Notes: generated by a model not told the origin, from the letters alone. A stretch of DNA of 64,000 nucleotides from Echinometra lucunter (GCA_029962745.1 CM057151.1:4426970-4490969), one strand, 5' to 3'; positions 38,612 to 52,839 are shown, numbered from the stretch's first letter. Made by a program: numbers and translations.

Positions 38612-41600
38612 GTACAGCACTGAGGTCCACCTCTACAGGGTGCTCATGGTGCTTCACTGCTCTGAATTATCTTACATAATTCAACATTTTAGTCAGTATG
38701 TCAGTTAAAGAGAGTTTATTTTTCACTGCTCTTGTTACTGATGATATCATTCATGCAATGATGTCACACAAGAAAGAGATCGCTTCAGAGATGAAGACCT
38801 GCAATAAAGAATGAGTATGTTTAGAAGATTGAGTTTTGAAGGTCCTTTCAGAAAAAGAGTGAAAGGATATTCTGCTTCCAAAAGCTTTAAACATTCACTG
38901 ACCCCTTTCTCTAAAATTGCTCTATTCTTCAAAAAATCAAATTGATATCAGGATGAACTCAATCTCTATTCCATTAAGCATGCTTAACGCCTATGAAATA
39001 TGACACCATTATACAGATGCATGGAAATAAAACAAATGTCTTCTTAAAAGAGCGATAGACAGAATATGAAAAAAAAAGAAAAGTTTCCAAACCAAATCTT
39101 CTACTTGTCCTATCTCATTTGCCGGTAATGGAACATTAAAAATGCATCACATAACTGGAAGACTGCACCAAAGGCCTCCTACATTCTATGACCAATTCTC
39201 CTCGTTCTATCGATATTCATGCAATTTTTCACTGTTAATTGTCACATCTCCGCTCTCACTCAACACCGCCTGACTGACTCTGGAGGGGCATGCATTTCTT
39301 GGACAAATACACCAGGGATTTAGCTGTAAGGTTGCCTACCCTAAGCAAATTGACACTTGGTCTCCAGTGAGACAAGTTCATACTCCACCCTGAAGAATCA
39401 AGCCCATAGTACATTCACATCTACATAAGAAGGAGGTGTCAATTTGTGAACAAGTCTTTGAGAAACTGAGATATAAATGAAAGGGTGTCCCATTCCACCA
39501 TACCACTTTAAAACAAGAAAGAAATAAAGGAACATTCAATGGGACTTCTTCATTCTGAATTTTTTTGAGAATAACTTCATCTAGCACTTGTGGTTTTTTT
39601 CAAATCTAGAAAAGCACTAAGTTGATGATCCAACTTCTGCATTTTCACAAGCTTCAGTGCTGTTGGTGTAGAAAGGTCAGGCCTGCTAGGTAGAAAGTAG
39701 AACAATCTAATGGCTTTTCTCCAACACATTTCAGCTAATATCATTCTCCACTCCACATGAAACAGTAATTTCTCCTGCTATATTACTTCATATCTAAAAA
39801 GGCAAACTTAAGGGAAAATAATCTTGGAATACAGATTTCAATTAATATTCTTTGAATTTCAAGTATTATAAGTTCCTCAAATTCAAAAGCTAAATATATT
39901 ACTCCAAAAGATCCATAGTTTCAAATCAGGGTTCAAATTACTTTCTATTACAACAGAATACATGGACCAATTAATGCAGACTAAATAAATCATGAAGCAT
40001 AGTTAGTAATTTATTCCACAACAACCCAAATTCATCAAGTCAAGAGGACATTGATGCTAATCAGATATTCAAAACTAAAAAAGGACACAGTCCTTCATCC
40101 CAATTCACCAAATGCAGATAATTAATGAATTGAAATGTCAACGACATGCATGCTATCCATGATGCTTATTCAACCATGTCATGAATACGATCCTGACCTG
40201 TTTTTATGTGCATCCTACAGGATGAAAGCTTCACATTGAATTAGACAACCAAGATTTCATGAAGTCATCCATCATTTCCATTTTTCTTCAAGCAGAATAA
40301 TTTCTATCTTGATGGTTTTGATTATCTAGAACCAGAATACCCTTCTCAAGTTTTGTTTCCCAGAGATAGAAGGTAATTAGATTATCTAATTAAGTCTGCT
40401 CTTCACCATAATTTGTTGTTTGCCTTGCCTTAGGTCTTGAATGTTTAATGAGTCAGGTAGCCTGCTGAGAGGGGCTATTCTAAAAACAGACTCAACAACT
40501 TTTTTAGCAATGACTGCATAATTCTTGACCACAAAAATACATGTAGGCCTACAGCCGCCTACCTGCAAAATATTCCGCTAGTGTGAACAGACCCTCTGTC
40601 GTTGTACATTAAGTCTAATTAAGATGACCAAACTCACAAACCAAATATAAATATAGTGCAAACCATTCAATATATAGGCAATTCACCACGATTCACAACT
40701 ATGTTAAGAAAATTACTCCCTTTCTGAAGATTGAAGGGTCTGTGTCCTCAAACTAGAAATGTGTTCTATTCTATAGGTCCCTAGATCTCTCCAACATAAA
40801 TTCATGTTTACTTGCTGTCTTTTCCCTTAATTCTTACTTTCCTGTGTGGCCTTCAGAAGGATCTCGGGAGGGGAAATCCATGGAAGGAAAAGTTGTCTGA
40901 AGAGTGCAAGCAGAGACAGCTATCAAATAACCGTCCATGAATCTTGAAACGTGCATCCATCTTGCTTTCCTGTTTAGTTATTAGCTAATGTGGTTCAATG
41001 ATAGTTGAGAAAATGTACAACAACCCTCAAATTGCATGATACAGTCCATGTACGTGCCACATTCATCAACTAAAAAAGGTTACTAGGCTATACTTTGCTT
41101 TAAATAAAACACTATTTTTCCTTCATGGTGACTGGTTAATTTGGACATAGGAAGTCAAGAGCACTCTGCAAATTTAAATAAAATGTCGAAGCCTGGCTTT
41201 TTTTCATGCAATTTGTGAGCAGAAGGTGAGATAGATAGTGTGACAAACCAAGGCAAGCATCCTGAAGATGTCATAGGCATTTCTGAATCACATCATCTTG
41301 AAATACTGTCCACTCATCATTTCTTGTAATATACAGTAGATGAAGAAGCCAAATATTTGGCAACTATCACGTTCATAAATGTCAAAAGACTGACACTGTT
41401 TAAACATGCCTAGTCATACCAGACTACAGTGTTGTGATTTTATACACAGCTTTAACCCAAAGTACATTCTTTGTTGTTCTTACTTGTTGAAATCCCTTTT
41501 ATCTCTATTGATATGTTTTCTTTCTACAAAAAGTTTGAAGAAAGAAATAATAACATTTGATGTGCTAAAATGAGCAGGCAAGTGCTGATTTCAAACAATA

Positions 41601-44600
41601 TGTATGGGTGGGCTTGGCCCATCGTTGGCAACACAAACAAGCGCTTTCCAAAATGACAAACACGTATTATGAATTACCGTGCAAACCCTTGGGCACTTCC
41701 TTTAGAAAAAACTCATCCATAATCATACCCATCACCATGACAACTTTTCTGATGAAAACATAGATTCATTAAACAAGATCTACCATAATTCTGATTATCT
41801 GTAGGTCTGACAAAGATCCACCATATTTTACATGGAAATATCAGTGGACACTACTTTGTTCATGCACCATTAAAAATGGAAATTTTCATTTTTCTATCAA
41901 CGATGGACATTTAAGTATTAATTCCCCAAGTCAGCAGGATTTCATTCACAATATCAATAAAAGAAAATTATGTCACTCCCTTGTTCATACCATTTTCTTA
42001 ACCCACTCCCTACAAGTACCAAGAGGTCAATCTTTTAAACATATTGGAAGGAGAGAACTCAGTAGTCCACGAGTTACATGAGATACTTCCAAAACGACTG
42101 AAAGCATGACATCTCATGCATTCATTTGAAGTGAGAGCAAACATATTTTCACTTCCTTTCCTACATCCTGATCCAAGTTCACTGTCTCCACAGAGAGGAA
42201 GCTATCCATTCTTGCTGAAGTAACAGAGGAGGGAACTGATTAGATCTGCCCACACTTCAGCTATGATGTCAAGAAAATATCTTCAAGAACTTTTCCAAAA
42301 AGTATGTTTACTTAGAAAAGGCTTCCACCTTTTCCAGTGTTCTGGACTTCACTTCTTAATTCTACTTTCTAAAACAGTGAAGACAATTTTTTTTTCCTGA
42401 TATCCTGTTAACTGTTACATGTATATTCTTACATAACATGTATATATCGCAAGCTGAATCGTTGTTAAGCTTCAGAGCTTCTTCTCTCTATAACTGATGA
42501 TGCTAACTGGAATATCCAACTAAAATACATGCACATCAGAGTGTACTTTGATATACCCTACAATGTAGCTATTCAAAATTAAGGTCAGCAGACATTTTGA
42601 GAAGAGAAGCTGACATGCCCAATAACATACTTAGAATCTGTGATTAATGAATGAAATCAATCAAAGGTTTAGACAGTTCCAAATCTTTTGACAAGAACAA
42701 ACATTCTTAGAATTTTCTGCATCTTCCAGCAACAAGAACAATTTTTTTTAGTTGGTGGTGAAGATGCTCCTTTATTCTCAATGATTCAGAAAGGAGGAAA
42801 CCATAATTCACCTTGACATCCCTTTCCCAAGCCCCTGGTCACTCCCCCGTAGACCCCCTTCATCCCAGTCACCTCTATCACAACCATGACATGTCAACCA
42901 AACCACAAAACAAGTCACACTACATTTATCTAATTGGCTAAACACTATGCTTAGTCTGTCATCACTTTTCTATATTTTTCCCAAGGTATAGCACAACACA
43001 TTTGGGTTTGTGACCTTTGTGAATTTGTGTTTTGTCTTAATTTCCATGAACTCAAACAGGCCTGAAAGGCTGAAAAACAGAAGGGGTACAAACTAAGAAT
43101 TCCTTCTATCTTTATCTAAGTTTGTTAATTGTGACTGGGTAAAAATTAGATCATTCTCAAGTTGAATCTGAACATTAAAAAAAAAAAAAACTGAAAAAGA
43201 ATCTAGACCATACAAGAAAGTGACTCACTACTTTGAGAATTAACAGATACCCCCCACCAAAAGTGCTTCATATTTGCCCCCCCCCTCCCCTCCAAGGAAA
43301 GGAACAAAATGTTAAATTACATATTATCTCCTCAGAACTGCATACTCAAGAGAAAGCATAGATGCAGAAATTTGCCCTTGTCTCTTAACATACTAATATA
43401 ACTCTGTTGACAGGCTGCATTTAGTCTTTGTATAAACTTCTCAAATAACATAATTCAATGACATGATACAAGGTCAAACAGTAGGTCTTCTGCATGTTTT
43501 GTTCTGCTTCACAAAATGAATCAGCAACTTTAGGTAACCATGTAATGCATACTCAGTTATGGCCTGACCCATCAATCACCAAGACTGGATATAACATGAA
43601 ACAAGGATTGGATAATCACAAGAAATTAGAAAGTGATAAGACAAGTTTTGGAAAGGGAATAAGTATGATTATGATGTTTAAAAAAACAAACAAACATAAA
43701 TTGAATTTTTTATTTGCATGAGAATAGGAGGGCATGGCATCTTTCACAAATATTCATTATGTCAAGATTGCAAATTTTTTTTTTAATCTGAAAAGAAATT
43801 GATGATAAATTGGATTAGAAATGGACTGAAGTATAGGATTGATACATCATCATAAAATAGAAAGTAATGTTTTTGACTGATTGGGACTTTTCATACCCCT
43901 GTTAATTCCAATTCAATATCACAAGCATTAATTTCATAAGCAATAATTAAAGATTACAGAAAATGAATGATTTTTTGATTTGCATGATACCTCAGAACTA
44001 AGATTATATCCATATGTTCTCACATCAAGAAAATGGAACAAGACAAAAATGATCCCTTCAAGACTGAAAAGTGAAGGAGGTTCGAGAGAGAAGGAGAGAT
44101 GTTGCATGGAGGAAGAAGTAAAACAAGTGGGAAAAAAACTAAAAAGATACAAACAGCGAAGAAGACAAAAATAGATAGAAAGAGGCGAGTTTACAAAACA
44201 TGCACATTCAGAGAAAATTGAATAAGAGAGTGAGTAAATCTACTGAGAGGTGAAGAGTCCAGGCTTGGTAGAATATGCAAAGTAATGGCATCGATATTGG
44301 ATTATACTCAAAATTCAAAATAAATTTTCAAAACAGGATGCCTCAAAACATTTGATTCTTGCACTGCTAGCAGTAAAACATTTTGACAGGAACAAAAAAT
44401 TATTCAAAGGCACCTCAAATTTCAAGACCACTCTCATAGTCCTGAAAACTTTTACATTATATGACCCCAAAGAACCTCCAGAAACTAATCTAGGAACCTT
44501 ATTACAAAATGTCATATTACCAATTTTTTACGAGCAAACCAATAAATTTTCAATTACCTGGTCATTTTCTACTTTCAAAAGTTAAAATCAAAGAGCTAAC

Positions 44601-46620
44601 TACCCACATCTGCACTACAGAGTCTGTACATGTATCTCCTGAAAGTTAGTTTTCACGAAAATTCCTGCATAAGTCAAATCTACCAAAAGTTCTGGAAGTT
44701 TCAAAACTACCTACAGTACAGATTATTTTTGTAACACTTGATGAGTGTTTCAAGAAAGGTTCGTTTGAAATATAAATATGAATGTCAAAATGGTATTGCT
44801 GGGAAGGTAGAAAAAAAATCCTAAGGAGAAATGTAAAACTTGACAAGGACATCATCCAGGGGAAAAAAGAAACTCTCTGCACTCATATTTGTAGAACATA
44901 ATCCTGTATCATCTGCAAACAAATTTCATGAAGCAGTAGATAGAGTGGTACATAAAGGTACTACAGTATGTGTATGTGGCATGTTATAGAAGATAGAATG
45001 TATTCCTCTCTAAATTGTTTCTCTTCATGTTTTTCTCCAATTTCTCTCTTTTACTCTCACTCTTACAATCCCCGCTCAAAAGAACCTCCTTCTGTATTCC
45101 CATACATCAAATGTTTTCACAAACCATGAATCAATAACATGTATTTATAGTGCATTCCTCCTTCATCCCTACTGAGACATTTGTGAGCTTCAGAAGTCCA
45201 ATTCATTAATTATCTGCTATTACCCTAAGTCTTGGAAATGTCAAATGTTCCCTGTACTTCTCCAAACCCTTCTAGAATTAACCTGAGCTTCTGTACTGTG
45301 GGAATGCTACAGTAACTCTTAATAAAATCTGGGCAGCAAAGAGAATATCCGTACTTACAAAAATCAAATACAAAAACAAAAATAACCACGGAGGGAAGTT
45401 AAACAAGGGCATTCTATATTTCATTCTTTAAAAAAAAATGCTTTATAGTTTATTTTTATTTTTGTGATCTTGCTGCTCATACAGTTTTCATTACTTAAAA
45501 TTACCCAAGAATAAAGTGGAAATGTCTCAAAATTGCTGTTTATTTTGATATTGTTTAGAATGGACTAGCATTATTTACATGCCTATGCACCCTCTATATC
45601 AATTTAGTCAAATCATCCTCATGCAATTTGGAAAGCATACTGAAATGAGGTGATGATGCAACTGGGCACTTTCCCCAACAGTTCAGTATGTTCAACAAAT
45701 CTGGAGGAAAAAAATACAAAGAGGGCAGACAAAGAGAGAAAGGTTGTCTGTACACTAGCACTCAAGACAAAGTCAAGTGTTGTAGGTCCCATGTAAGATG
45801 AACCCCTCGCATCTCTCTACATCTCACGGCTGTAATTCTGTCAAAACATGAAGAGGGGATCACTATCAGAGAGAATGCCACTATGCTAGTATGCTATGCA
45901 GGGTTGCCAATTTGCTTGTTGTGATTCACCATACTATGATATGCCATGTTACCACTTGTGATGGACCAACTATCTGGTTCATAGATTGCATTTCTGGGTC
46001 AGGAGATTAAACAGGATTTATTGCCACAGATTAACATTTTGTACTTAACGTTTATGTAGGCCCTATTGAATCTGATAAACAAGTATCAATCACTAAGCCT
46101 TCATTAACAAACGATAATATAACATTATCTTTAAAAAAATTTTCAATGCCTTTAGTTTGTTAAAACTTTATTTACAATGTATGCATACTGAACATACAAT
46201 TGGTGTGATATAAGATATCTTGCTATTTTAGTTGTGACTGGTGTGTTCTTTATATGAACTACAGATGGCAGTGTTCCATTTTTACTTCACGGACACACTG
46301 GAAAAACTGGTACAGTTGCCAGTCCATCCTCCATCCATTTTGAGTGATCATGCATAATTTGTGTACACAAGAACTGAGAGGGCAGTATAACAGATTAACA
46401 TGATTGCATTTGCTGAGAGATAGGGGTATGTGCATTTTGGATAATCAGCAGACGATTATTTTGAATGTCGTCATAAAGCAAAATCCATGAGGTCAAAGTT
46501 TTGCAGCTTGATATAGCAAGCCAACTCTGAAATGCTGTAAATTTACAAATTATCCTTTTTATCACATTGCCTTCCCTTTCCAAACATTACCATCACCATC
46601 AACATCATAACTCTCACCAG
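38612..46620. other. Intronic stretch, nothing recognised
   Basis: Eight kilobases of A+T-rich DNA inside MCC intron 3. Open frames of 60-78 residues here look like chance. No MCC coiled-coil exon was found on the minus strand by eye. Confidence 0.5.
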
Positions 46621-46631
46621 CATCATAAATG

Positions 46632-47435
46632 CAGGGCTGCCAACACTCACGCATTGAGCGTGAGACTCACTCATTTCACTCATTTCTCACGCTCTCACGC
46701 TAATCATGAAATTTCTCACGCACGATTCTGAAATAACTAACTATAATAATAAAAAATGATAGATTTCAATAAAATGGCGACCAACTCAAGAATTTAAGAA
46801 GCACTTAAAACTTGTGAAAGTTTTCCCGCCTTTTGTCGAAAGCTGTGAAAGTTTTCCCGCCTTTTGTCGAAAGCCCTCGATCTCATTTCGAGCGCGTGCG
46901 TATGTAAGATCCTTACAGATTATAGGATCTCTATATTGTAAGATCTGATCCGGGCCTAGCAGGGCTAGCTATATACCCTGAGTCCCTAACATGACCGGCC
47001 CGTGCACATAATGACAATGAAGATGGCAACAGAGGAGGCTTGATCAAGAAATTCTCTGTTTGGATGCTTGCTTGTTGCATCTTCCAAATATCTGCACCCA
47101 AGAGTACCTACATCCAAAACCTGGGTCAAACAGAAAAGGGAACCAAATAAAGACATGGTTGGCATTTCAACAAGTGGGTATTCCATGTTTATCATTTTCT
47201 TTGCATGTAAAATTGTATAATTTTTTTCTCTTCTAATGCCTTTAGGTATGCACCAGATCACACAATTTCACCTTGAAAAATAAAAAAAGCTCCACAACGT
47301 GGGAGGGGGGTCGCCCCATCCCACACCCTCCCCCACTCCCTCGCTTTGCTCGGTCGGGCTTGGTCGCTTCGCTCCATCGCACTTCGCTTCTCGTATAATC
47401 TCACTCTCAACTATTATCCAATGTTGGCAGCCCTG
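46632..47435. mobile_element. 804-bp TIR DNA transposon, non-autonomous
   Basis: The terminal inverted repeats CAGGGCTGCCAACA and TGTTGGCAGCCCTG are perfect over 14 bp. They are flanked by TAAATG on both sides (46626-46631 and 47436-47441). Inside is a 31-bp direct duplication (GTGAAAGTTTTCCCGCCTTT type, 46815-46875). The right part is a G+C-rich stretch (CTCCCTCGCTTTGCTCGGTC). No transposase frame is present. CAGGG ends recall hAT elements, but the duplication found is 6 bp and not 8. Confidence 0.75.
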
Positions 47436-47631
47436 TAAATGTATCAAAAGTCACAACCACAACGATGTCAACAAAATCCACCACAATCATCTACAAAAAT
47501 TGCACTCTGATCCACAAAAACACAGAAATGAATAAGGATTAACTTTGTTTCATTCAACACACATTCCAAAATGAAGATATTTTTCTCTATATGTTTCCTC
47601 TCTCAAAAAAAATAAATCATCATTTACTCAC

Positions 47632-47777
47632 AGTATTGGCAAGCTCCAGGAAGTTGGCACCTCCCCCTGCTGCAGTGGCACTGTCCATCAGCTTCTGTAG
47701 AAAGGTTCCTGGTTCTGGACTAAGATCACGAGCACCTGAATCACGTTCCCAACTATCCCTCGCTGTAGAAGATGCTC
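47632..47777 (-). CDS. MCC: MCC orthologue, coding exon 3 (SGARDL block to ELANT)
   Basis: The acceptor is TTTTCTCAG (AG at 47779-47778) and the donor is GTGAGT (47631-47630). The first two bases complete a Gly codon left in phase 1 by exon 2, and the exon ends in phase 0. It encodes ASSTARDSWERDSGARDL, then SPEPGTFLQKLMDSA, a short Gly/Ala stretch and NFLELANT. Vertebrate MCC has ARESWEYDSGARDL and later LELANT in the same order, so the assignment is firm. The exon is shorter than the vertebrate equivalent, because the second Leu-rich block (LHKLL type) appears to be missing. In vertebrates the next exon opens the long coiled-coil region. I could not find it at lower coordinates, so it probably lies beyond the window. 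Confidence 0.88.
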
Positions 47778-48766
47778 CTGAGAAAACCAATCATTATCAA
47801 AGTAATCTTTTTGTCACCATTTATCAAGGAGCAAGGAGACACTCCTCAATTTTAGATTAGGTATCAACTATCAAAATACACAACAGTAAACTTTAGGATT
47901 ATTGTTCAGAAAAAGAACTTTTCATTCTTTCCATGAATAACAACAGCAATAGCAAAAGTGTGAGTAGCAGCAGTAAGGAAAATTTTTATAGGAATAGTAC
48001 GAGAACATGATCATACATTGTAAATGAGGTAGGTAACATCATGGTAAGACTGCCTGTCATCTTACAAAACAGAACAAATCCACTATGCTTTTATCACAAA
48101 CAGGAAGGTTTTTTCAGATATTTCATATCTCTCATACTTCATGGGTATCACCTTTGACATGAGATATTGGTCTCGGTGTTTTGTTCTATTTGTTTTCTCC
48201 ATGGGGTGTTCTCAATGGGGCTTCTACACCAATGCACTTCTCAATTACCCCTTGTGGGAGGTTAAAAAATGATCTTCAAACAAATTCTTATATTTGGGAA
48301 AATCAAATAAGTGACAAGGGGGATTGGAAGTTTTGTTGTTTCTTGTTAGATATTTGATATTTCAACTCTGGGTACTGAGCTTCATTTTTCAGACATTCTC
48401 TATACGGTTTCTGGTCCTTCTACATGCATACAAAACAGCTCGGAAATAAGGTACATGTACTTAGGAGTTTCATCCACTGTTAGCCTTCACATAAAAAAAA
48501 AACTTATCAAGTGGGTGAAGAGTCAGTCAAATTCTTATGATCATAGAAGACTGAGTGAATGAAAAGAAGTAAATTGTAAGAGACTGATGAGTTCTGCTAA
48601 TTTCTCTTGGACAGCTATGTTTGAATGCATTCAACAGAAAGCTAATTTTGTAAATAACACTCTTTGCAAATGTGTATGAAGGACTTTAACACAATACTAA
48701 TAATGCACTGGTAATGCCCTTCCAGTTCTCCACAGATAACATACATTGTCCTTAAATAATTCTTAC

Positions 48767-49083
48767 CCAAACTGTTATCACTGCTAGCAGGCCAGGAACC
48801 TAAATGCCCACTCCGTGGAAGGCTAGAGTTACTGCCCATCTTTGGGGAGCCTGCCCTCTGTAGTCTGTCGTGAAACACCTCATCAGTGCTCATACTACCT
48901 CTGTGTTGGCCCAGTGGCTGTGAACTGGCCGTCACTGACCTGATCTCGCCTCGTAGCTTTCGCTGGCATCGTAAGAACTCCTCAAAGGATATGCGGCCAT
49001 GCCGATCAGCACCAAGCTGCACCATTAGATCATGAACGCTGTCCTCCATATTGAGCTCACGACACATCAAATATATGTCTTGT
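48767..49083 (-). CDS. MCC: MCC orthologue, coding exon 2 (end of EF-hand 1, EF-hand 2, Ser-rich linker)
   Basis: This exon is bounded by a TTTGCAG acceptor (AG at 49085-49084) and a GTAAGA donor (48766-48765). It starts by completing the Gly codon split from exon 1 and ends in phase 1. It encodes QDIYLMCRELNMEDSV, then the second EF-hand-like loop LGADRHGRISFEEF. That loop has Gly rather than Asp at position 1 and His at position 5, so strong calcium binding is doubtful; vertebrate MCC has a similar degenerate second loop. The rest is a polar linker ending GSWPASSDNSLG, close to the SWPTSSDNSLG I recall from human MCC. The linker between the EF pair and SWP is longer and more Ser/Arg-rich than in vertebrates as I remember them. 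Length is 317 nt with no in-frame stop. Intron 1 upstream is about 13.3 kb and intron 2 downstream is about 1 kb. Confidence 0.9.
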
Positions 49084-49099
49084 CTGCAAAGACACACAA

Positions 49100-52040
49100 A
49101 GAAATATGGCATAATGATTTTAAAATGTTACATGGTAATTAGGTTGATTAGCAAATTCAATAGTTAGGCCCAAATGATTAAAGCTCAGTTCCATTAAAAC
49201 TGTAAAACTCAACTATCCATCAGGATAAAGGGAAGAAATTGTAATCTTTGCTTATAGTATGGTATAAAATGTTTACAGGAAAATATCCTATATCTGTAAA
49301 TTACTTAGGGATTATCTACAAATTTGATAGCTGGTGCATATTTGTGAACTTATCAGCCACGGGCTAGAAGACTGTTTAATGTGAGAAAGGGTTACACTTG
49401 AGTTACACTTTGAAACTTCTTAACAACCATTTACATGTAGCTCTGAGTAGACGATATGAAAATAATCAAAAGATTCCTGTAACATTACAGAGTGAACTAA
49501 CAATACACTAAATGGGTAAACATTACTATGGTGTCAACATTTGATTACAGATGCTCCACAAGGGTATTGTTGCGTGTATTGGAGATGATGAATTGTTTTG
49601 TCTATTAGCCAAAATAGCTGAAAATTGAGCAGGGAAATTTTCACCACACTAAGTGAAATATTTCTCTTTAACCCTGAGTACAATTTGATTTCAGTATTTA
49701 AGACGCAATTTCCATAGACCCTAGTGCAAGTCATCTCAGGCTTAGTGTTCAAGTGGTTAAGAAACAGTTTTTTAAAAAGATATAAAGATAATAACAATAA
49801 TAGAATTTCACAATGTGCCAACAAATCTAAGAAAATGCACAATATACAGATAAAATTTAAAATTTGCAGATAACAGACTGTATATGTATAACTGAGCAGA
49901 AATTTTTCTTTGAATTTGATTCCTTGGTTTCAGTTTGGTGTAATCTCTTGACTACTACAGGCTTTTGTTTGTTGGTAATTTTCTTCTATTTTCAATACAG
50001 ATTCCAGAATTTTCTTTGGAATTATGTTTCCTCAACAATGAAGGCACAAGTTATTAACCTTTGATGGAGCTTTGCTAGCATGTTATTGTTGGAGTTGGGT
50101 CACTGAAGCTGACGACTGGCTGGAACTGAGAAGAAAGCGGGTCACAGAGGTAGTCAGATGTCACATAACTTCAGTGATCCCAAATACGTGATGACAAAGA
50201 CATACCAAGACAGACGTTCCCCACAGACCAACCTTTGTTGACAATGAAGCCAACATTCAGCCAAAGCACAAGACATGACACAAAACAAAGCTTGAGCAAT
50301 GTCTGCAAGCATTTTGTATTTCAACAATCTATTGCCTACATGAATCTACATAAATGAGCAATTCTTTGAACTTCTTTCTCTTCCTTTTGCATATTTTTAT
50401 CTTTCATGGCCATATATAAACCAGATTATTTGATCTTCTTCTACACACTTTATCTCTTTATTCCATTCCATAAATTTTGACTGAAGTATTTGAGTAAGTA
50501 TTTGAAAAGGCGAAAACCTATTTATTTAACATTAAAATGAACAGACAGACCTGAAATATTGGTTAAAGGCTTTTCTGCTTTCTATAGTTTCTACTTCTAA
50601 ATGCTACATGGAACACCATCTTATGATGATTTGGCCTATTCTTCCTAATGAATGAAGTTTGTATGTAAATGACTTATTTATTATCAGTCTTGAGGAGCCA
50701 TCTCACAGCACTAGCTGTCTCACATCATTCTTTCTTTACATACTTAATTCTTCTCAACTTTAACATTATTTATTTTCATGCTAAGGAATACTCTTGATAA
50801 AGGTATAATATGAAAGTCAACATCCTCCCCCTCAGTATATGCATCATTCAACATATATTGCTCACTATGGTACGAGAAGTGGGAATCTTACGCAAATTCT
50901 GCCAAAAGGAAAGTGCAAAATAATCCCCATTCCTTTCATAAGAATACAAATGAGGGTTTTTTCACCTCTGATACCCATCTGCACAAGCTAATGACCCATG
51001 TACGCTGGAAGATATATGGCAGATGGGAGGAATTCATCCTTATGTACATATTTGGAAGTTCAAATGCTCACTGGGTTGCTACGGCAACACATCACTGGAT
51101 GCCGGTGAGAGTTTGATGTGGTATTAGTCATCTCATATTACAAGGAGCCTGTCTCATCAATTATACCCAGTCTGGGCTTTATTTACAAATCCTAAGACTG
51201 GGAGAGTATACGCTATCCAGATTATCCACACATTTATGAATATTGTATTAATACAATATTCATGAATGCACAGTATGATTTGCTCTTCAAACTCCATTAC
51301 CCCACGAGTCTGCACCTGTCTAGTACATGTGGTGGTAAATGAGAAAGAGAGGAGGGAAAACTGGAAAGGCTTTTCAAAAAACCAACAGGCAAATAAAGAC
51401 TTCCTTATTGTTCTTGGTCATACTGACACAATGAAACTCTGAATCGTAATATCAATAAAAGACAAAGATAAGAAAACCATGAACTTGAAAAGAACCCCTT
51501 TCTAAACAGGGTTTAGACAAGAATGAGAGTTCACAGTTTATCAGAGGTGACAGATGGTGTGCCTACATGTACTTCTAGAAGTGATCTAAAGACTATTTAG
51601 CACATACAGCTGTATCATTGACACTGTTGTTTGAGTTTGAGAAGCCATCTTCCTCTCATCAGACACCCTGCCTGGTCAGATGAGGACAGAACAAACATTC
51701 TCTCCTCCATCGCCTTGGTAACTGGTCTGGCTAGCTTATCCACAATGTGGGATGATGGATCAATGATTTCCAGTTTACTTTTCACTCAGTCTGCATCCTC
51801 TTCATTTTGATACCAACGTATTGTTTGTTCTACTCATTAACTGATAGTCAAGTAACTGATCATAGGGCATATCAAGACAACTCTTGCCCCAGAACAACCA
51901 CTAGATAGACACTGCAAGCTAGTTAACATGGCCCTGTATTTCACTCTTTCAACATTTGTGGGGTCCATAACTATGCATCATGCTAACCCTATGTTTGTAT
52001 TTATCTAAGGATCAGAATAATAAATTTCAATGACTCTGAA
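49100..52040. other. MCC intron 1, nothing recognised
   Basis: Unique-looking A+T-rich sequence between exon 2 and a LINE fragment. A minus-strand stretch near 51630-51800 stays open for about 55 codons but matches nothing I know. Confidence 0.5.
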
Positions 52041-52044
52041 ACAA

Positions 52045-52760
52045 ATTCAATTAAATTCAATTCATTTATTTGGCATCCTTTAAAATAGATACAAAGATAA
52101 AAAAGACAGAACAATACACGATATATACAAGAATGAACTTAATTACAATAATACATAAAAAACACAAGGAAGATAAAAGGATGAATAGGAATGTAGCGGA
52201 TGTGGGGGATCGGATAAGGCCACTGACCTATCATGGCCGACTCCCTTTATTACTATATTATACAATGGAAGAAAATAAAGAAGGACACAATGAAAGAAGA
52301 TAAACATTTAAACATTACAACTATTCCCTCACCCCCCCCCCCCCCCCAAAAAAAAAAAAAAAACTAAAACAGGCAGTTTGGCAGATTTTAAGAATAGCTA
52401 GATAACTGTTTTAGTTTCAATGTGCATTTTACAGATGATAATGTAGGGCACCTTTTGAAGCATTCATCTAAACCAACCATTCCAGATAATGGGCCCCTTA
52501 TAACGAATTGTAGTTCTAGAGAAATTACAACTCAAAAATGGAACATATAATTTATTTGAATTTCTTGTCAAATAACTATTAATACTACTGTTGAGAGTAT
52601 TAAAGTAATTATTAAAACAATATGGCAAGGTACATTTCACATTGAAATATTTATACATAAATACAATAATTTGAGTTTCGTAGAGTTCATTAAGTTTTAA
52701 GATTTTAAGCTATATGTGAGTATGGGCTCTAAACAAAGAATTCGTTATTATCCTTATTGC
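52045..52760 (-). mobile_element. Non-LTR retrotransposon 3' fragment, minus strand
   Basis: On the minus strand, 52658-52464 is open and reads NSSINSYLTRNSNKLYVPFL, then SRTTIRYKGPIIWNGWF. This is the recognisable end of a LINE reverse-transcriptase ORF (TR.S..LY.P......IRYKGP.IWN). Downstream (52460 to about 52045) is a probable 3' UTR with GTCGGCCATGATAGGTCAGT and GGCCTTATCCGATCC. It is interrupted by a joined poly-C/poly-A tract at 52330-52363. The element is truncated and not functional. Confidence 0.68.
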
Positions 52761-52839
52761 ACGTTTTTGAAGTAATTATATCCTCTGGAATAAATTGTGT
52801 TGTAAGTTCAGAATATGATGCCTTGCTTTATTCTGATTT

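Noticed and set aside
38421..38708. 95-residue plus frame with poly-Asp
   Set aside because: GAT microsatellite artefact.
47290..47400. G+C-rich stretch that could be taken for an exon of another gene
   Set aside because: It lies within the TIR transposon (46632-47435) and is composed of CGCTTCGCTC-like repeats.
51630..51800. Minus-strand open stretch of about 55 codons (HIVDKLARPVTKAMEERMFV)
   Set aside because: It has somewhat protein-like composition but no recognised family, no convincing splice sites, and a stop just upstream. Length is within chance for this window size.
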